Source: Clostridia bacterium
GTDB lineage: Bacteria; Bacillota; Clostridia; TANB77; UBA1234
DNA: 38,265 nt
Direction of reading: 5' to 3'
Assembly (NCBI GenBank): GCA_900765095.1
Contig: CAAFRB010000010.1
Coordinates: 1 to 38,265, forward strand
Numbering within the stretch: the first letter of the stretch is position 1; every line of letters begins with the position of its first letter. A program made the translations under genes and the position numbers. Below the pieces are notes generated by a model, which had not been told where the DNA came from, searched no databases, and saw nothing but the letters and a program-made list of their open reading frames with translations. Positions 8,662-17,900 of this stretch are shown piece after piece.

Positions 8662-9777
8662 CTATTTTACATCTCCTGAAGGAGTCAAAGAAGAAGCTTC
8701 GATTTGTTTTAATAGTTTGAAACATAGTTCGGCAGCTTGACCTCTTGTAACGATAGAGCTTGTGTCTATATTGTTTCCGTTTCCTCCTTGAACGATTTTA
8801 TATCCTGTTAAGTTTTTGATAGCTTGTGTTGCCCATGCTGGAATCATATCTTTATCAGCATATTTCAAATCGTCTTTTGAATCTGTTAGAGTAATTTTAG
8901 CTGCTAATGCGTTGTTAATCATAACAAAAGCTTCTGCACGCGTTATTTCTCTATCTGGATATACAGATATTTTTGAACCTTCGCTTACACCATTAATTAA
9001 TTTCATTTTGTAAGCAACTTTTGCATCTTTTAAGAACCAATCTTGTATATTTTCTTCGTCGTCAAATACAATATTTGCTGGCTTTCCTGTAGAGTCTTTG
9101 TCAAGTATAGACAATAAGAATAACATGAATTCCCCTCTTGTCATTTTTTTATCTGCATGAAAATAAAAATCATTACCTATTTCTTCACCTATTACATATC
9201 CACGTGCAGCTAAGTGTGATGCTGAGTAATTAGCCCAGTGATTTTGCATATCTTTATAATTGAAAGGTATAGTAGGTGCAGTGTCTTCGACTGTTATAGA
9301 AACAGTTGCTACGTTTGAGTATCTGTCACCAGATTCCAGTCTAAAAGTAAATGAATCGTTACCTACATAATCTCCACTTGGTGTATAACTAAATGATGCT
9401 GAAGATTCGTCAGTACGTTTTAATTCACCATGTTGAGGCTGTGTAATTACAGCAAAGTTAAATGTCTCATCGCCAGAAACTGTTGCTTTCATAGAACCGC
9501 TTACTGCAGTACCTTTTTTAGTTACAAGTTTTGAATCATTAGCAGTACTTAATAAAACTTTAGAAGTTTCACCAGATGTAGTTGTTTCACCGCTTGATAT
9601 TGGTGGAACAATTTCACCACTAGATGGTGGCACTACGTCACCACTTGTAACAGGTGGTACTACCTCGCCACTAGAAGTGGTGTCACCACTTCCAACATCT
9701 GAAACGGCTAAGGCGAGATTTGAGCCTAATAATATAAATAGTGTTGTTAGCACTAAGAATGTTTTTTGCAATTTCAT
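8662..9777 (-). CDS. S-layer-homology domain cell-wall protein
   Basis: This 371-residue exported protein has a signal peptide (about 1-24, ending LALA), then a low-complexity linker of SSGE-(I/V)VPP repeats. A cadherin/Big-like beta domain follows at about 85-170 (ITQPQHGELKRT, GNDSFTFRLESG). Three SLH repeats occupy about 178-360, with HWA, the TRGEF and TRAEAFVMI motifs, and PAWA. SLH domains bind pyruvylated secondary wall polymer, so it should be fixed non-covalently to the cell wall. GGAGGG lies eight bases before its ATG. It runs towards the pilin-like genes and away from the 3D-domain gene. The single beta domain suggests a spacer or adhesin rather than an enzyme. Confidence 0.88.
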   Translation of the reverse strand: MKLQKTFLVLTTLFILLGSNLALAVSDVGSGDTTSSGEVVPPVTSGDVVPPSSGEIVPPISSGETTTSGETSKVLLSTANDSKLVTKKGTAVSGSMKATVSGDETFNFAVITQPQHGELKRTDESSASFSYTPSGDYVGNDSFTFRLESGDRYSNVATVSITVEDTAPTIPFNYKDMQNHWANYSASHLAARGYVIGEEIGNDFYFHADKKMTRGEFMLFLLSILDKDSTGKPANIVFDDEENIQDWFLKDAKVAYKMKLINGVSEGSKISVYPDREITRAEAFVMINNALAAKITLTDSKDDLKYADKDMIPAWATQAIKNLTGYKIVQGGNGNNIDTSSIVTRGQAAELCFKLLKQIEASSLTPSGDVK

Positions 9778-9985
9778 AATAAATTCCCTCCATATAATTT
9801 AATAAAAACTTTTAGTTTAAGTGTGGAATTTTATTTTATAATAAAAAGCCACGAGAGTTGAAAGACAGAAAATCAAAGATTATCTGGTTTCTTATTTATT
9901 CAATATTATTTTGTTTAAAATTGGTGTTAATATAACAATATTTTTATGGCAAATATGGGAAATACTGGAATTGATGCATAAAAAT

Positions 9986-10014
9986 TTGACAAGTAGATAA
10001 AATAGTAGTAAAAT
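9986..10014 (+). promoter_or_regulatory. strong sigma-A promoter
   Basis: TTGACA (9986-9991) and TAAAAT (10009-10014) have a 17-base spacer, ahead of the 3D-domain gene. Confidence 0.7.
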
Positions 10015-10055
10015 TCGGTGTGTTCGACTCGTTATACATAAGGAAGGAGTAATTA

Positions 10056-10802
10056 ATGAAAGAACAAGACAGTATATTATTACAAAAGAAAATGATTTTG
10101 TTTTTGTCGACAATTATAACAACATTATTATTAGCTTTGACGTACAAAGCTAATCTAAAAACAAAAAAAATTGCTGTTGCTGTGGAAACATACAATAATA
10201 ATTTAATTACTGTAAAAAGACCTGAAGAATATGAATATGTATTAAGCGAACAGGTTGCATACACAGCATCAAGAGAGGTTTTTGAAGAAAGTAATGACAA
10301 TGAAATCGAGGAAGACAAAATAGAAGATACTGAAGCGTCACTTATTGCGGAAACGAATGATGAACAAAAGGAAAATGAAATAGTAAAAGAAGAAATTAAA
10401 GAGGTCGCAAACGAGGTAAAAACAGTTTCATATAAAGAACTTGCAGAAAATAACCCACCAACAGAATATAAGGAAGTTATAGAAGCAACAGCAACGGCGT
10501 ATTGCTTATGTCAAAAATGTTGTGGAAAATCGCCATCTAGTCCAGGGTATGGGGTAACAGCGTCAGGTCTAAAGATTGTACCAGGAACAGGAATGAAAGT
10601 AATTGCAGTAGATCCTAAAGTTATACCACTAGGTTCAAAAGTTTATGTTGAAGGTTTAAATGGTGCATGGGATTACGGCTATGCTGTTGCTGGAGATACT
10701 GGCGGAGCAATTAAAAGTATGAAAATAGACTTGTATATGGACTCGCACGATGAAACATTAAGTTGGGGAAGAAAAAAAGTTAATATATACGTAATAGATT
10801 AG
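10056..10802 (+). CDS. 3D-domain (YabE/YocH-like) cell-wall protein
   Basis: This 248-residue protein has an N-terminal membrane anchor (about 12-30), a Glu-rich linker (about 60-145), and a C-terminal 3D domain. The 3D domain shows ATATAYC, IAVDPKVIPLGSKVYVEG, GDTGGAI, IDLYMDSHDETLSWGRKKV, including the conserved Asp residues that give the domain its name. Members are lytic transglycosylase-like peptidoglycan enzymes related in fold to MltA. The G5/DUF348 modules of Bacillus YabE are missing, and the pair CLCQKCC adds unusual cysteines. The next gene is ksgA, matching the yabE-rnmV-ksgA order of Bacilli without rnmV. AAGGAAGGAG precedes the start. Confidence 0.85.
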   Translation: MKEQDSILLQKKMILFLSTIITTLLLALTYKANLKTKKIAVAVETYNNNLITVKRPEEYEYVLSEQVAYTASREVFEESNDNEIEEDKIEDTEASLIAETNDEQKENEIVKEEIKEVANEVKTVSYKELAENNPPTEYKEVIEATATAYCLCQKCCGKSPSSPGYGVTASGLKIVPGTGMKVIAVDPKVIPLGSKVYVEGLNGAWDYGYAVAGDTGGAIKSMKIDLYMDSHDETLSWGRKKVNIYVID

Positions 10803-10812
10803 TAATTAGAAG

Positions 10813-10847
10813 GTATTTAAGTTCGATTGAATTTAAGTACTTTTTTT
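10813..10847 (+). terminator. rho-independent terminator
   Basis: A 12-bp stem with G-U pairs (GTATTTAAGTTC / GAATTTAAGTAC) and a GATT loop is followed by seven T. It separates the 3D gene from ksgA. Confidence 0.85.
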
Positions 10848-10949
10848 CTACGAGATGTGAGCAGAAAAGGAAACAAAAATTATTCGATTTTCTGTTTTCT
10901 TCTATTGCAAGCAGGAACAATTAAACTTATAATAATGTTGAGGTGTATC

Positions 10950-11780
10950 ATGAATTTAAGAGAAGAAACAGAATTTTTATTAAATAAATATAAATTAAAA
11001 GCGAATAAAAGTCTTGGTCAAAACTTTTTAATAAACGAACATATAATTGAAGAAATAGTTAGCAAAGCAGAAGTTAACGAAAATGATGTAGTTATTGAGA
11101 TTGGCCCTGGATTGGGAAGTTTAACAAGCAAGCTAGCAGAAAATGCAAAAAAAGTTTTTGCAATAGAACTTGATACAAATATGGTTGAGATATTAAGCGA
11201 GCGTTTTTCACTTTATAAGAATGTTGAAATAGTACATGCAGATATTATGAAAGTGAACTTAAACGAAATGATAGGCGAAGAAGAACATGTAAAAGTTGTT
11301 GCGAATCTTCCATATTATATAACTACACCTATAGTCATGAAATTACTTGAAGAAAATTTAAAAGTAGAATCTATAACTGTAATGGTTCAAAAAGAAGTTG
11401 GAGAAAGATTTTGTGCTGTGCCAGGCGGCAAGGAATATGGAGCAATAACAGTTAGTATAAATTATTACACAGAGCCTAATATTATAATAGATGTACCAAA
11501 AGAAAATTTTAATCCTATTCCAGAAGTTGATTCATGTGTAGTTCAATTAAAATTAAGAGATAATCATATAGAATTAAAAGATACAAAATTATTTTTTAGA
11601 CTTATAAAAATAGCATTTTCGCAAAGAAGAAAAAACATCGGAAATTCTTTAACTGGGATTGGAGTATCAAAACAAGATGTAAAGAAAATGCTTGAAGAAC
11701 TTGATTTTGACATAAACTTAAGAGCAGAAAATTTATCTATAGAGCAATATGCAAAAATTGCAAATTACATTGCTAAATAG
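10950..11780 (+). CDS. ksgA: 16S rRNA dimethyladenosine transferase
   Basis: KsgA (RsmA) dimethylates two adjacent adenines near the 3' end of 16S rRNA during 30S maturation. The open frame reaches back to 10827, but that start lies inside the preceding terminator. The ATG at 10950 has GAGGTG five bases upstream and begins MNLREETEFLL, the normal N-terminus, giving 276 residues. SLGQNFL opens the domain, the SAM loop is EIGPGLGSLT (from E50), and the catalytic motif is NLPYYITTP (N119-P126). The C-terminal region has SQRRKNIGNSL. It probably forms one transcript with the following genes to tmk. Confidence 0.95.
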   Translation: MNLREETEFLLNKYKLKANKSLGQNFLINEHIIEEIVSKAEVNENDVVIEIGPGLGSLTSKLAENAKKVFAIELDTNMVEILSERFSLYKNVEIVHADIMKVNLNEMIGEEEHVKVVANLPYYITTPIVMKLLEENLKVESITVMVQKEVGERFCAVPGGKEYGAITVSINYYTEPNIIIDVPKENFNPIPEVDSCVVQLKLRDNHIELKDTKLFFRLIKIAFSQRRKNIGNSLTGIGVSKQDVKKMLEELDFDINLRAENLSIEQYAKIANYIAK

Positions 11781-11805
11781 TGGAGTAAAGAAAGGAAAGA
11801 AACTT

Positions 11806-12748
11806 ATGATAAATACCGAATATGTGGTGATAATCGACGATAATGAAGATGTTTGGAATCTGACACAAAATATTTTTGAAAAAGAAAGGCGGGTATCAAT
11901 TTGTAAAAACATCATCTGAAAAGAACAAGCTAAAAGAAGCAATGTTATCGTTACCAGACCTGATAATAGTAAATGAAGATAATTTAAAAACAGATACAGA
12001 CGTAATTTTAAGAAGTTTGAGAGATAACACAGATTACAGTATCACACCTATAATACTTGTTTCTAGCATATCAGATAAAGTGCATAGAACGCAGATGCTA
12101 GAGCACGGAATTGAAATATATATCGTGAAACCTTTAAATGAAATGTATTTTTTCTATACCATAAAAAATATATCAAGATTGATAGCTTCTAATAGATGTA
12201 TTAGTGCACTTACAGGTTTGCCAGGAAATGTTCAAATAGAAAATGAAATGAAAAGAAGGATGTCTTCACAAGACATATATGCGGTGCTATACATGGATTT
12301 GGACAACTTCAAATCATATAATGACAAATATGGTTTTATGAATGGAGACGAAGTAATAAAATTTACAAGTGATTTAATTCAAGAATCTATTCAAAAATAT
12401 GGTATTCCGGGAGATTTCCTTGGGCACATAGGCGGAGATGATTTTGTTGCAATAGTTAATTACGAAAACGCAAAGAAAATAGGAAGAAGCGTTGTAAAGA
12501 ACTTTGATGCAAGAATAAAGAAATTTTACAATCAAGAAGATGCCACAAAAGGTTGGATAAGAGTCGTAAATAGAAAAGGTAAATTAGAAAAATATCCAAT
12601 AATGACAATAACGGTTGCAATGATAAGCAATAAATACAAGAAGTACAACACAACTTTAGACATCGGTGAAGACGGCGCAATGATAAAGAAAAAAGCAAAG
12701 ACAATATTAGGAAGCACATTTTTAGAAGACAGAAGAAAAAATAATTAA
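11806..12748 (+). pseudogene. receiver-GGDEF regulator, frameshifted
   Basis: ATG 11806 has AAAGGAAAG upstream and encodes a receiver start (VVIIDDNEDVW), but the frame closes at TGA shortly after. The rest continues in the +1 frame from about 11885. Removing one A from GAAAAAGAAAGG joins them as NIFEKEGGYQFVKTS, for 313 residues. The receiver keeps the acidic DD pair, the LVSS serine and KPL lysine, but the phosphoacceptor position reads IIVNED, with Asn instead of Asp. The second domain is a diguanylate-cyclase fold with YMDLDNFKSYND and HIGGDDF in place of GGDEF. The product would be a c-di-GMP or signalling protein not controlled by phosphorylation. A TTG at 11876 could restart translation without the first strand. 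Whether the break is real is open. Confidence 0.7.
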
Positions 12749-12766
12749 AAAAGGAGAACGGAAGAT

Positions 12767-13621
12767 ATGAAAAAAGATAGTGTTATTTATATTTGTTCAG
12801 CAATAGCGGTAGCAATAACTGCAATTGGAGTTTGGTATTTCTTTTCAAAAGTAAATCGCAACAACGTCGATGGTGGATTATTTGGAAATAAAGAAATGGT
12901 AGAGAAAGTCGACACTGATAACAGAATAGCAAGAAAATATAAACAAGCAACTACAGAGGAAATAGACAAGACAATAGAAATAGGGCGTTCGGAATCTGGA
13001 GAATTTACAGTATCTTTAAACACAGTATCTGGAGATATTAGTATAGACGTATTTGCAGAAAGAGGCGAAAACGTTTTAATGCTACATAATGGAATGGACG
13101 TTGAAAACGAAAAATATTCAATAGATGCAGGACAAGGAAACTACATGATAAGAATATATGCTAAAGATTTTACGGGTGAATTTGATCTTTCATGGACCAC
13201 AAGCAGTAACGAAAAAATGGAAACATATACTAGCGATGCGGGATATGAAACGGTATATAACTCAACGATATTCAATGTTGGTAAAATAGATAATGGTGAA
13301 CAATTCACTATAAAAGACGATAACGAAGAACAAAAGAGTTATGTAAAAATTTCAGTTATACCAAAAGCTAAAGCAACAGCTGTGATGGATGAAAAGCTAA
13401 AAGAGGCTGATCAAGTTGGCGACTGTTATATAGGACAAAATTTAATGCAAGGTAAGTACACTATAAAAGATATGCAAACTTCTCCTTATGCTACTACAAG
13501 AACATTTTGCGTAACATTAGAAGATGGAAGATTACTACTTGTTGAAGAAATGTATCAACAACACGACGAAGCAATCGAAACAGAATTAAATAAAGTGTTA
13601 GACAAAATAGTTATAAAATAA
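12767..13621 (+). CDS. membrane-anchored protein of unknown function
   Basis: This 284-residue protein has a single N-terminal membrane segment (about 5-27, IYICSAIAVAITAIGVWYFF). The outer part is rich in beta strands, with two similar-looking halves of roughly 100 residues each (GDISIDVFAERGEN and following, then YVKISVIPKAKA and following). I recognise no family, no catalytic motif and no lipobox. AAGGAG lies upstream of the start. It sits 18 bases after the GGDEF gene and 24 bases before tmk, so it is probably in the same operon. A role in envelope sensing is a guess only. Confidence 0.75.
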   Translation: MKKDSVIYICSAIAVAITAIGVWYFFSKVNRNNVDGGLFGNKEMVEKVDTDNRIARKYKQATTEEIDKTIEIGRSESGEFTVSLNTVSGDISIDVFAERGENVLMLHNGMDVENEKYSIDAGQGNYMIRIYAKDFTGEFDLSWTTSSNEKMETYTSDAGYETVYNSTIFNVGKIDNGEQFTIKDDNEEQKSYVKISVIPKAKATAVMDEKLKEADQVGDCYIGQNLMQGKYTIKDMQTSPYATTRTFCVTLEDGRLLLVEEMYQQHDEAIETELNKVLDKIVIK

Positions 13622-13645
13622 AAGTATAAAGAGGTGCACTTCTAA

Positions 13646-14326
13646 ATGGGAAAAATTGTTGTTATAGAAGGAACAGATTGCAGTGGTAAAACAACACAAT
13701 ACGATAAATTGTGTGAAAGATTAAAAAAAGAAAATATAAGCTTTGCTACAGATAGCTTTCCAGACTATGAAAGTGGAAGCAGTTATTTTGTTAAAGAATA
13801 CTTAGCTGGAAAATACGGAACACATCCAAGTGACGTAAGTGCAAAGACAGCATCAACATTTTTTAGCTTAGATAGATATAACTCATACAAGACCAAAGAA
13901 TGGGGCAAAACGTATAGAAATGGTGGAAACATACTATTTGCAAGATACATAACCTCTAACGTATTGCATCAAGCATGTAAATTAAAGACGGAAGAAGAAA
14001 AAGACGAATTCGTAAAATGGATTTATGAATTTGAAACTCAAACACTTGGAATACCAAAAGAAGATATAGTAATAATGTTAAAAGTACCTTATGAAAAGAT
14101 AAAAGAACTAAAGAAGATAAGAGGCACAACATCGTCAGGCACTAGAGATATACACGAAGAAGACGAAGAATACCTAAAAGAAGCTTATGAAAACTCTGTA
14201 AAAATGGCACAAAAATATGGCTGGAAAGTCATAGAATGTGTAGACCAAAACGGAAACATGAGAACTATAGAAGACATACATGAAGAAGTATATGATATAG
14301 TTAAAAGAGAATTCAGCAAAGAGTAA
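13646..14326 (+). CDS. tmk: thymidylate kinase
   Basis: Tmk phosphorylates dTMP to dTDP in the dTTP pathway. The 226-residue protein starts MGKIVVIEGTDCSGKTTQ, a P-loop of the Tmk type. It continues with a base-binding region (DSFPDYESGSS), LDRYNSYKT, and RYITSNVLHQ where the family usually has DRYxxSN. The Asp of that DRY motif is Ala here (LFARY), which is unusual for a residue close to the active site. Length is slightly above average. GAGGTG serves as ribosome-binding site, and a strong terminator follows about 60 bases later. It ends the operon that runs from ksgA. Confidence 0.88.
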   Translation: MGKIVVIEGTDCSGKTTQYDKLCERLKKENISFATDSFPDYESGSSYFVKEYLAGKYGTHPSDVSAKTASTFFSLDRYNSYKTKEWGKTYRNGGNILFARYITSNVLHQACKLKTEEEKDEFVKWIYEFETQTLGIPKEDIVIMLKVPYEKIKELKKIRGTTSSGTRDIHEEDEEYLKEAYENSVKMAQKYGWKVIECVDQNGNMRTIEDIHEEVYDIVKREFSKE

Positions 14327-14387
14327 TGAGCAATTATAAAAGAAAGTATAAAATGAATCAAAAGATAAAAGTAAATATGAAAACGAG

Positions 14388-14431
14388 AGCTATTATTGTT
14401 AGTTAAAAAGATAACAATAGTAGCTTTTTTT
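14388..14431 (+). terminator. rho-independent terminator after tmk
   Basis: A 14-bp stem (AGCTATTATTGTTA / TAACAATAGTAGCT, one G-U pair) runs into seven T. Confidence 0.9.
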
Positions 14432-14479
14432 ATGAGATAAGAAATAAAACTAATATATGAAAGGATGCAAATTTGTTAC

Positions 14480-14528
14480 TTTTCTATTGCATAAAAAATT
14501 TTAATTTATGCGATAGATTTTTTTCCTT
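14480..14528. repeat. dispersed palindromic repeat, copy A
   Basis: TCTATTGCATAAA (14483-14495) pairs with TTTATGCGATAGA (14505-14517), followed by a T-rich tract and TTCCTTC. A similar sequence occurs at 38178-38230. The 14327-14928 interval otherwise holds a terminator, a short CGCGCG-containing GC-rich patch near 14728, a promoter region, and no gene I can support. Confidence 0.45.
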
Positions 14529-14823
14529 CAATCCATCATGCTTACGGAACAACATTATTGAAAAAATATTACGGAGATATTACAGCAAATGTAACATTGA
14601 TGTAAAGAAAACGTAACAGAAATTTAATAAAAGACAATGAACGCAATCAACATAAAAATGTTAAAAAGACTTTCCGTAAGCAAGAAACAAACGCAAGAAT
14701 TCTAAAAAAGCTACATATATCAACACCCGCGCGTGTGCGTGTATTTACAAACTTTTTTCTCGAAGCTATAATTTGGATAGATATTACTAATTTAATTCGA
14801 AGCTTAAAATTGTCGTGTAATGT

Positions 14824-14870
14824 ATAACATGTTATGCAACTTGCATAAACAAAAAACATTTGAATATAAG
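14824..14870 (+). promoter_or_regulatory. promoter with overlapping palindromes
   Basis: The perfect palindrome ATAACATGTTAT (14824-14835) adjoins ATGCAAcTTGCAT (14834-14846). The second covers a candidate -35 TTGCAT (14841-14846), and TATAAG lies at 14865-14870. This is a plausible repressor-controlled promoter for the giant surface protein gene. Confidence 0.4.
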
Positions 14871-14928
14871 ATTTTTGTTACACAACAAAATCAAGCACTT
14901 AGAGATATTATTTTAGGAGGTATAAACC

Positions 14929-17900
14929 ATGCAAAAGAAAAAAGTATTTGGATTTATCATAATGTTAATAGCTATGGTAACTATTTCATTTGGGTGCAAA
15001 ACAGCTAATGCGGCAACAACACCTAAATTAATGACGAGAGAAAGCTCAACTCATGTTAGCGGAACAGGAGATGTATATTATGCGATAGGTGCTAGTAGGT
15101 CTGGCAATACTAAATATACAGCAGACTTGATAAGTACAATTACTTTTGTAACAAATAAGAATGTTCCAGATACAGCGGAAGCAAGTTGGGATGCATCCTA
15201 CACAAGTGGGGATGGTGAAGTAATTGCATGGGTAATACCTAATTCAACAGATTCAACTAAATACGATTTGTATATAGGTGCGGATGGCGAGAAAATAGAA
15301 GCACCTATCAATTCGAATGAATTGTTTGGAAATTATACTAACTGTGTTAGTATAAATGATTTGAGAATATTAGACACATCAAGCGTAACAAATATGAGCT
15401 CAATGTTTTCATCGTGTAGTGGTTTAACGAATTTGAATGTAACAAATTTCAATACTTCAAATGTAACAAGTATGTTTGGTATGTTTGCAGCGTGCAGTAA
15501 TTTAAAAAGTTTGGATTTGAGTGGCTTTGGTACATCAAAAGCTAATAATAAGATGGCTATGTTTGCTTATTGCTCAAGTCTTACTGCGATTATAATAGAC
15601 AAGGATATTACATCATCAGATCAAGCGATGAAATTGTCGCTTAGCACAGGTTTGGATAGTTTATCAAATGCTGTTCTTTATGTGCCTGATGTAGCCAGTG
15701 AAAAATTATATGAAAAAGCAACTAACTATAGTACAGAGTTCAAGCATAGCAATGATACTTCGGATGATCTATACAGAATTCGTCCTTTGCTTAAAGTTGC
15801 TGGAAACAATCCAATCAATGTAATGGTTGGGGAAACATATAACGAAACAGTTGATGATGGTGTGACGATTGCTGGATTTGCTAAAGCAAATGCAAGTGAG
15901 TACACACAATATGGATATGGCTATACAGTAACTGGTTTGCCAGTAGATACTTCATCAGCTGGTACAAAGCAAGTAACGTATACATTAACAAAAACACAAA
16001 ATGGAACAACAACAAATGGAATGACAACTACAAGGGATGTAAAGATATTGACTATTCCAAAGTTGATGGAGAGAGAAGTAGTTGCGTACATTAGTGAGAA
16101 GGAAACCGTATATTATGCTATAGGTGCAAAAAGATCTGGCAATACTAAATATACAGCAGACTTGATAAGCACAATTACTTTTGTAACAAATAAAAATGTT
16201 CCAGATACAGCAGAAGCAAGTTGGGATGTATCTTACACAAGTGGGGATGGTGAAGTAATTGCATGGGTAATACCTAATTCAACAGATTCGACTAAATATT
16301 ATTTGTATATAGGAGCAGATAGCAAAAAAATAGAAGCACCTATCAATTCGAATGGATTATTTAGAAATTATACTAACAGTGTTAGCATAAATAATTTGAA
16401 AATGTTAGATACATCAAACGTAACAAATATGAGTTCAGTTTTTTCATCGTGCAGTAGTTTAACGAGTTTAGATGTAAGTGGATTTAATACAACAAAAGCA
16501 ACAAGTATGTCTGATATGTTTTCATCGTGTAGTAGTTTAACGAAGTTGAATGTAATGAATTTCAATACTTCAAATGTAACGAGTATGAATTCAATGTTTT
16601 ACTCATGTGGAAGTTTAACGAGTTTGGATGTAAGCAATTTTAATACAGCAAAAGTTACTGGAATGGTAAGTATGTTTTCATCATGTAGCGGTTTAAGTGA
16701 GTTGAATTTGAGTAGATTTGATACATCAAATGTAGCAAATATGCTTGGTATGTTTTCGTTATGTAGTAATTTAGTAAGCATAAACATAAGCAATTTTGCG
16801 ACAGCTAAAGATGGTGGTATGTTTGCTGGTTGTGCAAGTCTTAAGGCTATTATATTAGATAAAAAGATCACAAGTTCTTCCGAAGCCATGCAAATAGCTT
16901 CAGGAATATATCTAGATACTTTGCCAAATGCCATTCTTTATGTATCTGATGCTGAATCTGAAAAATTATATGAGCAGGCTACAAATTACAGCACTATATT
17001 TAAGGATAGTAGAGATACGTCAAGCGATTTATATAGAATTCGTCCAATACTTGAACTAGTTGGAGATAACTTAGTTAAAGTAAAGTTAAATGAAATTTAT
17101 GATGAAAGTACAGACAAGGGTGTAACAATAGCTGGATTCGATAAAACGAATGCAAGTGAGTATGAACAGTATGGATATAGTTATACAATGTCAGGACTAC
17201 CAGTGGATACATCAATAGGAGGAACGAAAGAAGTGGTATATACAATAACGAAAACGCAAAACGGAACAACCACAAATGGTATGAGTGTAACAAGAAATGT
17301 AAATGTTATTCCACCTATAACTATTACATATGATGCTAATGCTGGAACCTTCACGAATGGCACAACTCAGAATGTGGTAGTATACAGCGGGCCTCCTACA
17401 AAAGAAAGTGTTACAAAGATTTCTAAAACTTCGAATGTAAGTAGTGATGGATCTACATTTACTGGTGACTATGGAAATAATAAAGCAACAACAGATAAAA
17501 TAACAATTCCTGGTGCTACTGAGTTAAAAGTAACAATAACTTATGCGACAGAAAGCACAAGCTATGATTGGGTATGTGTGTATGATGGTTCTGTAACACC
17601 TTCAGCAAGTAATTATTCAAGTTCTATATCGGGAAAACTAGGTGGAACAACCAGAACAACAAAAACGTATACTATAACGGGAGATACAGTTCAGTTCTTT
17701 TTTAGATCGGATGGAGTAGTAGCAAATTATTATGGATATTATGCTGTTGTTGAAGGAACAAAAGAAGAAATTTCTATTACTTCAGGTACTTATGAAGAAC
17801 CTGCATCAAATACGAAGAATATGAAGTTTAGTGGTTGGTATACAGATGCAGATTGCACAGATGGAAATGAGTTTGATTTGGCTAACATTACAACGCCGAT

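Noticed and set aside
9944..10318. 124-codon minus-strand frame over the 3D gene start
   Set aside because: It overlaps a well-supported gene and its promoter; the composition is that of a shadow.
10827..10949. Upstream extension of ksgA
   Set aside because: It begins inside the terminator of the 3D gene and the ATG at 10950 has the RBS and the family N-terminus.
14720..14745. CGCGCG patch with possible Z-DNA or element end
   Set aside because: It is too short, with no partner repeat or gene boundary to support it.
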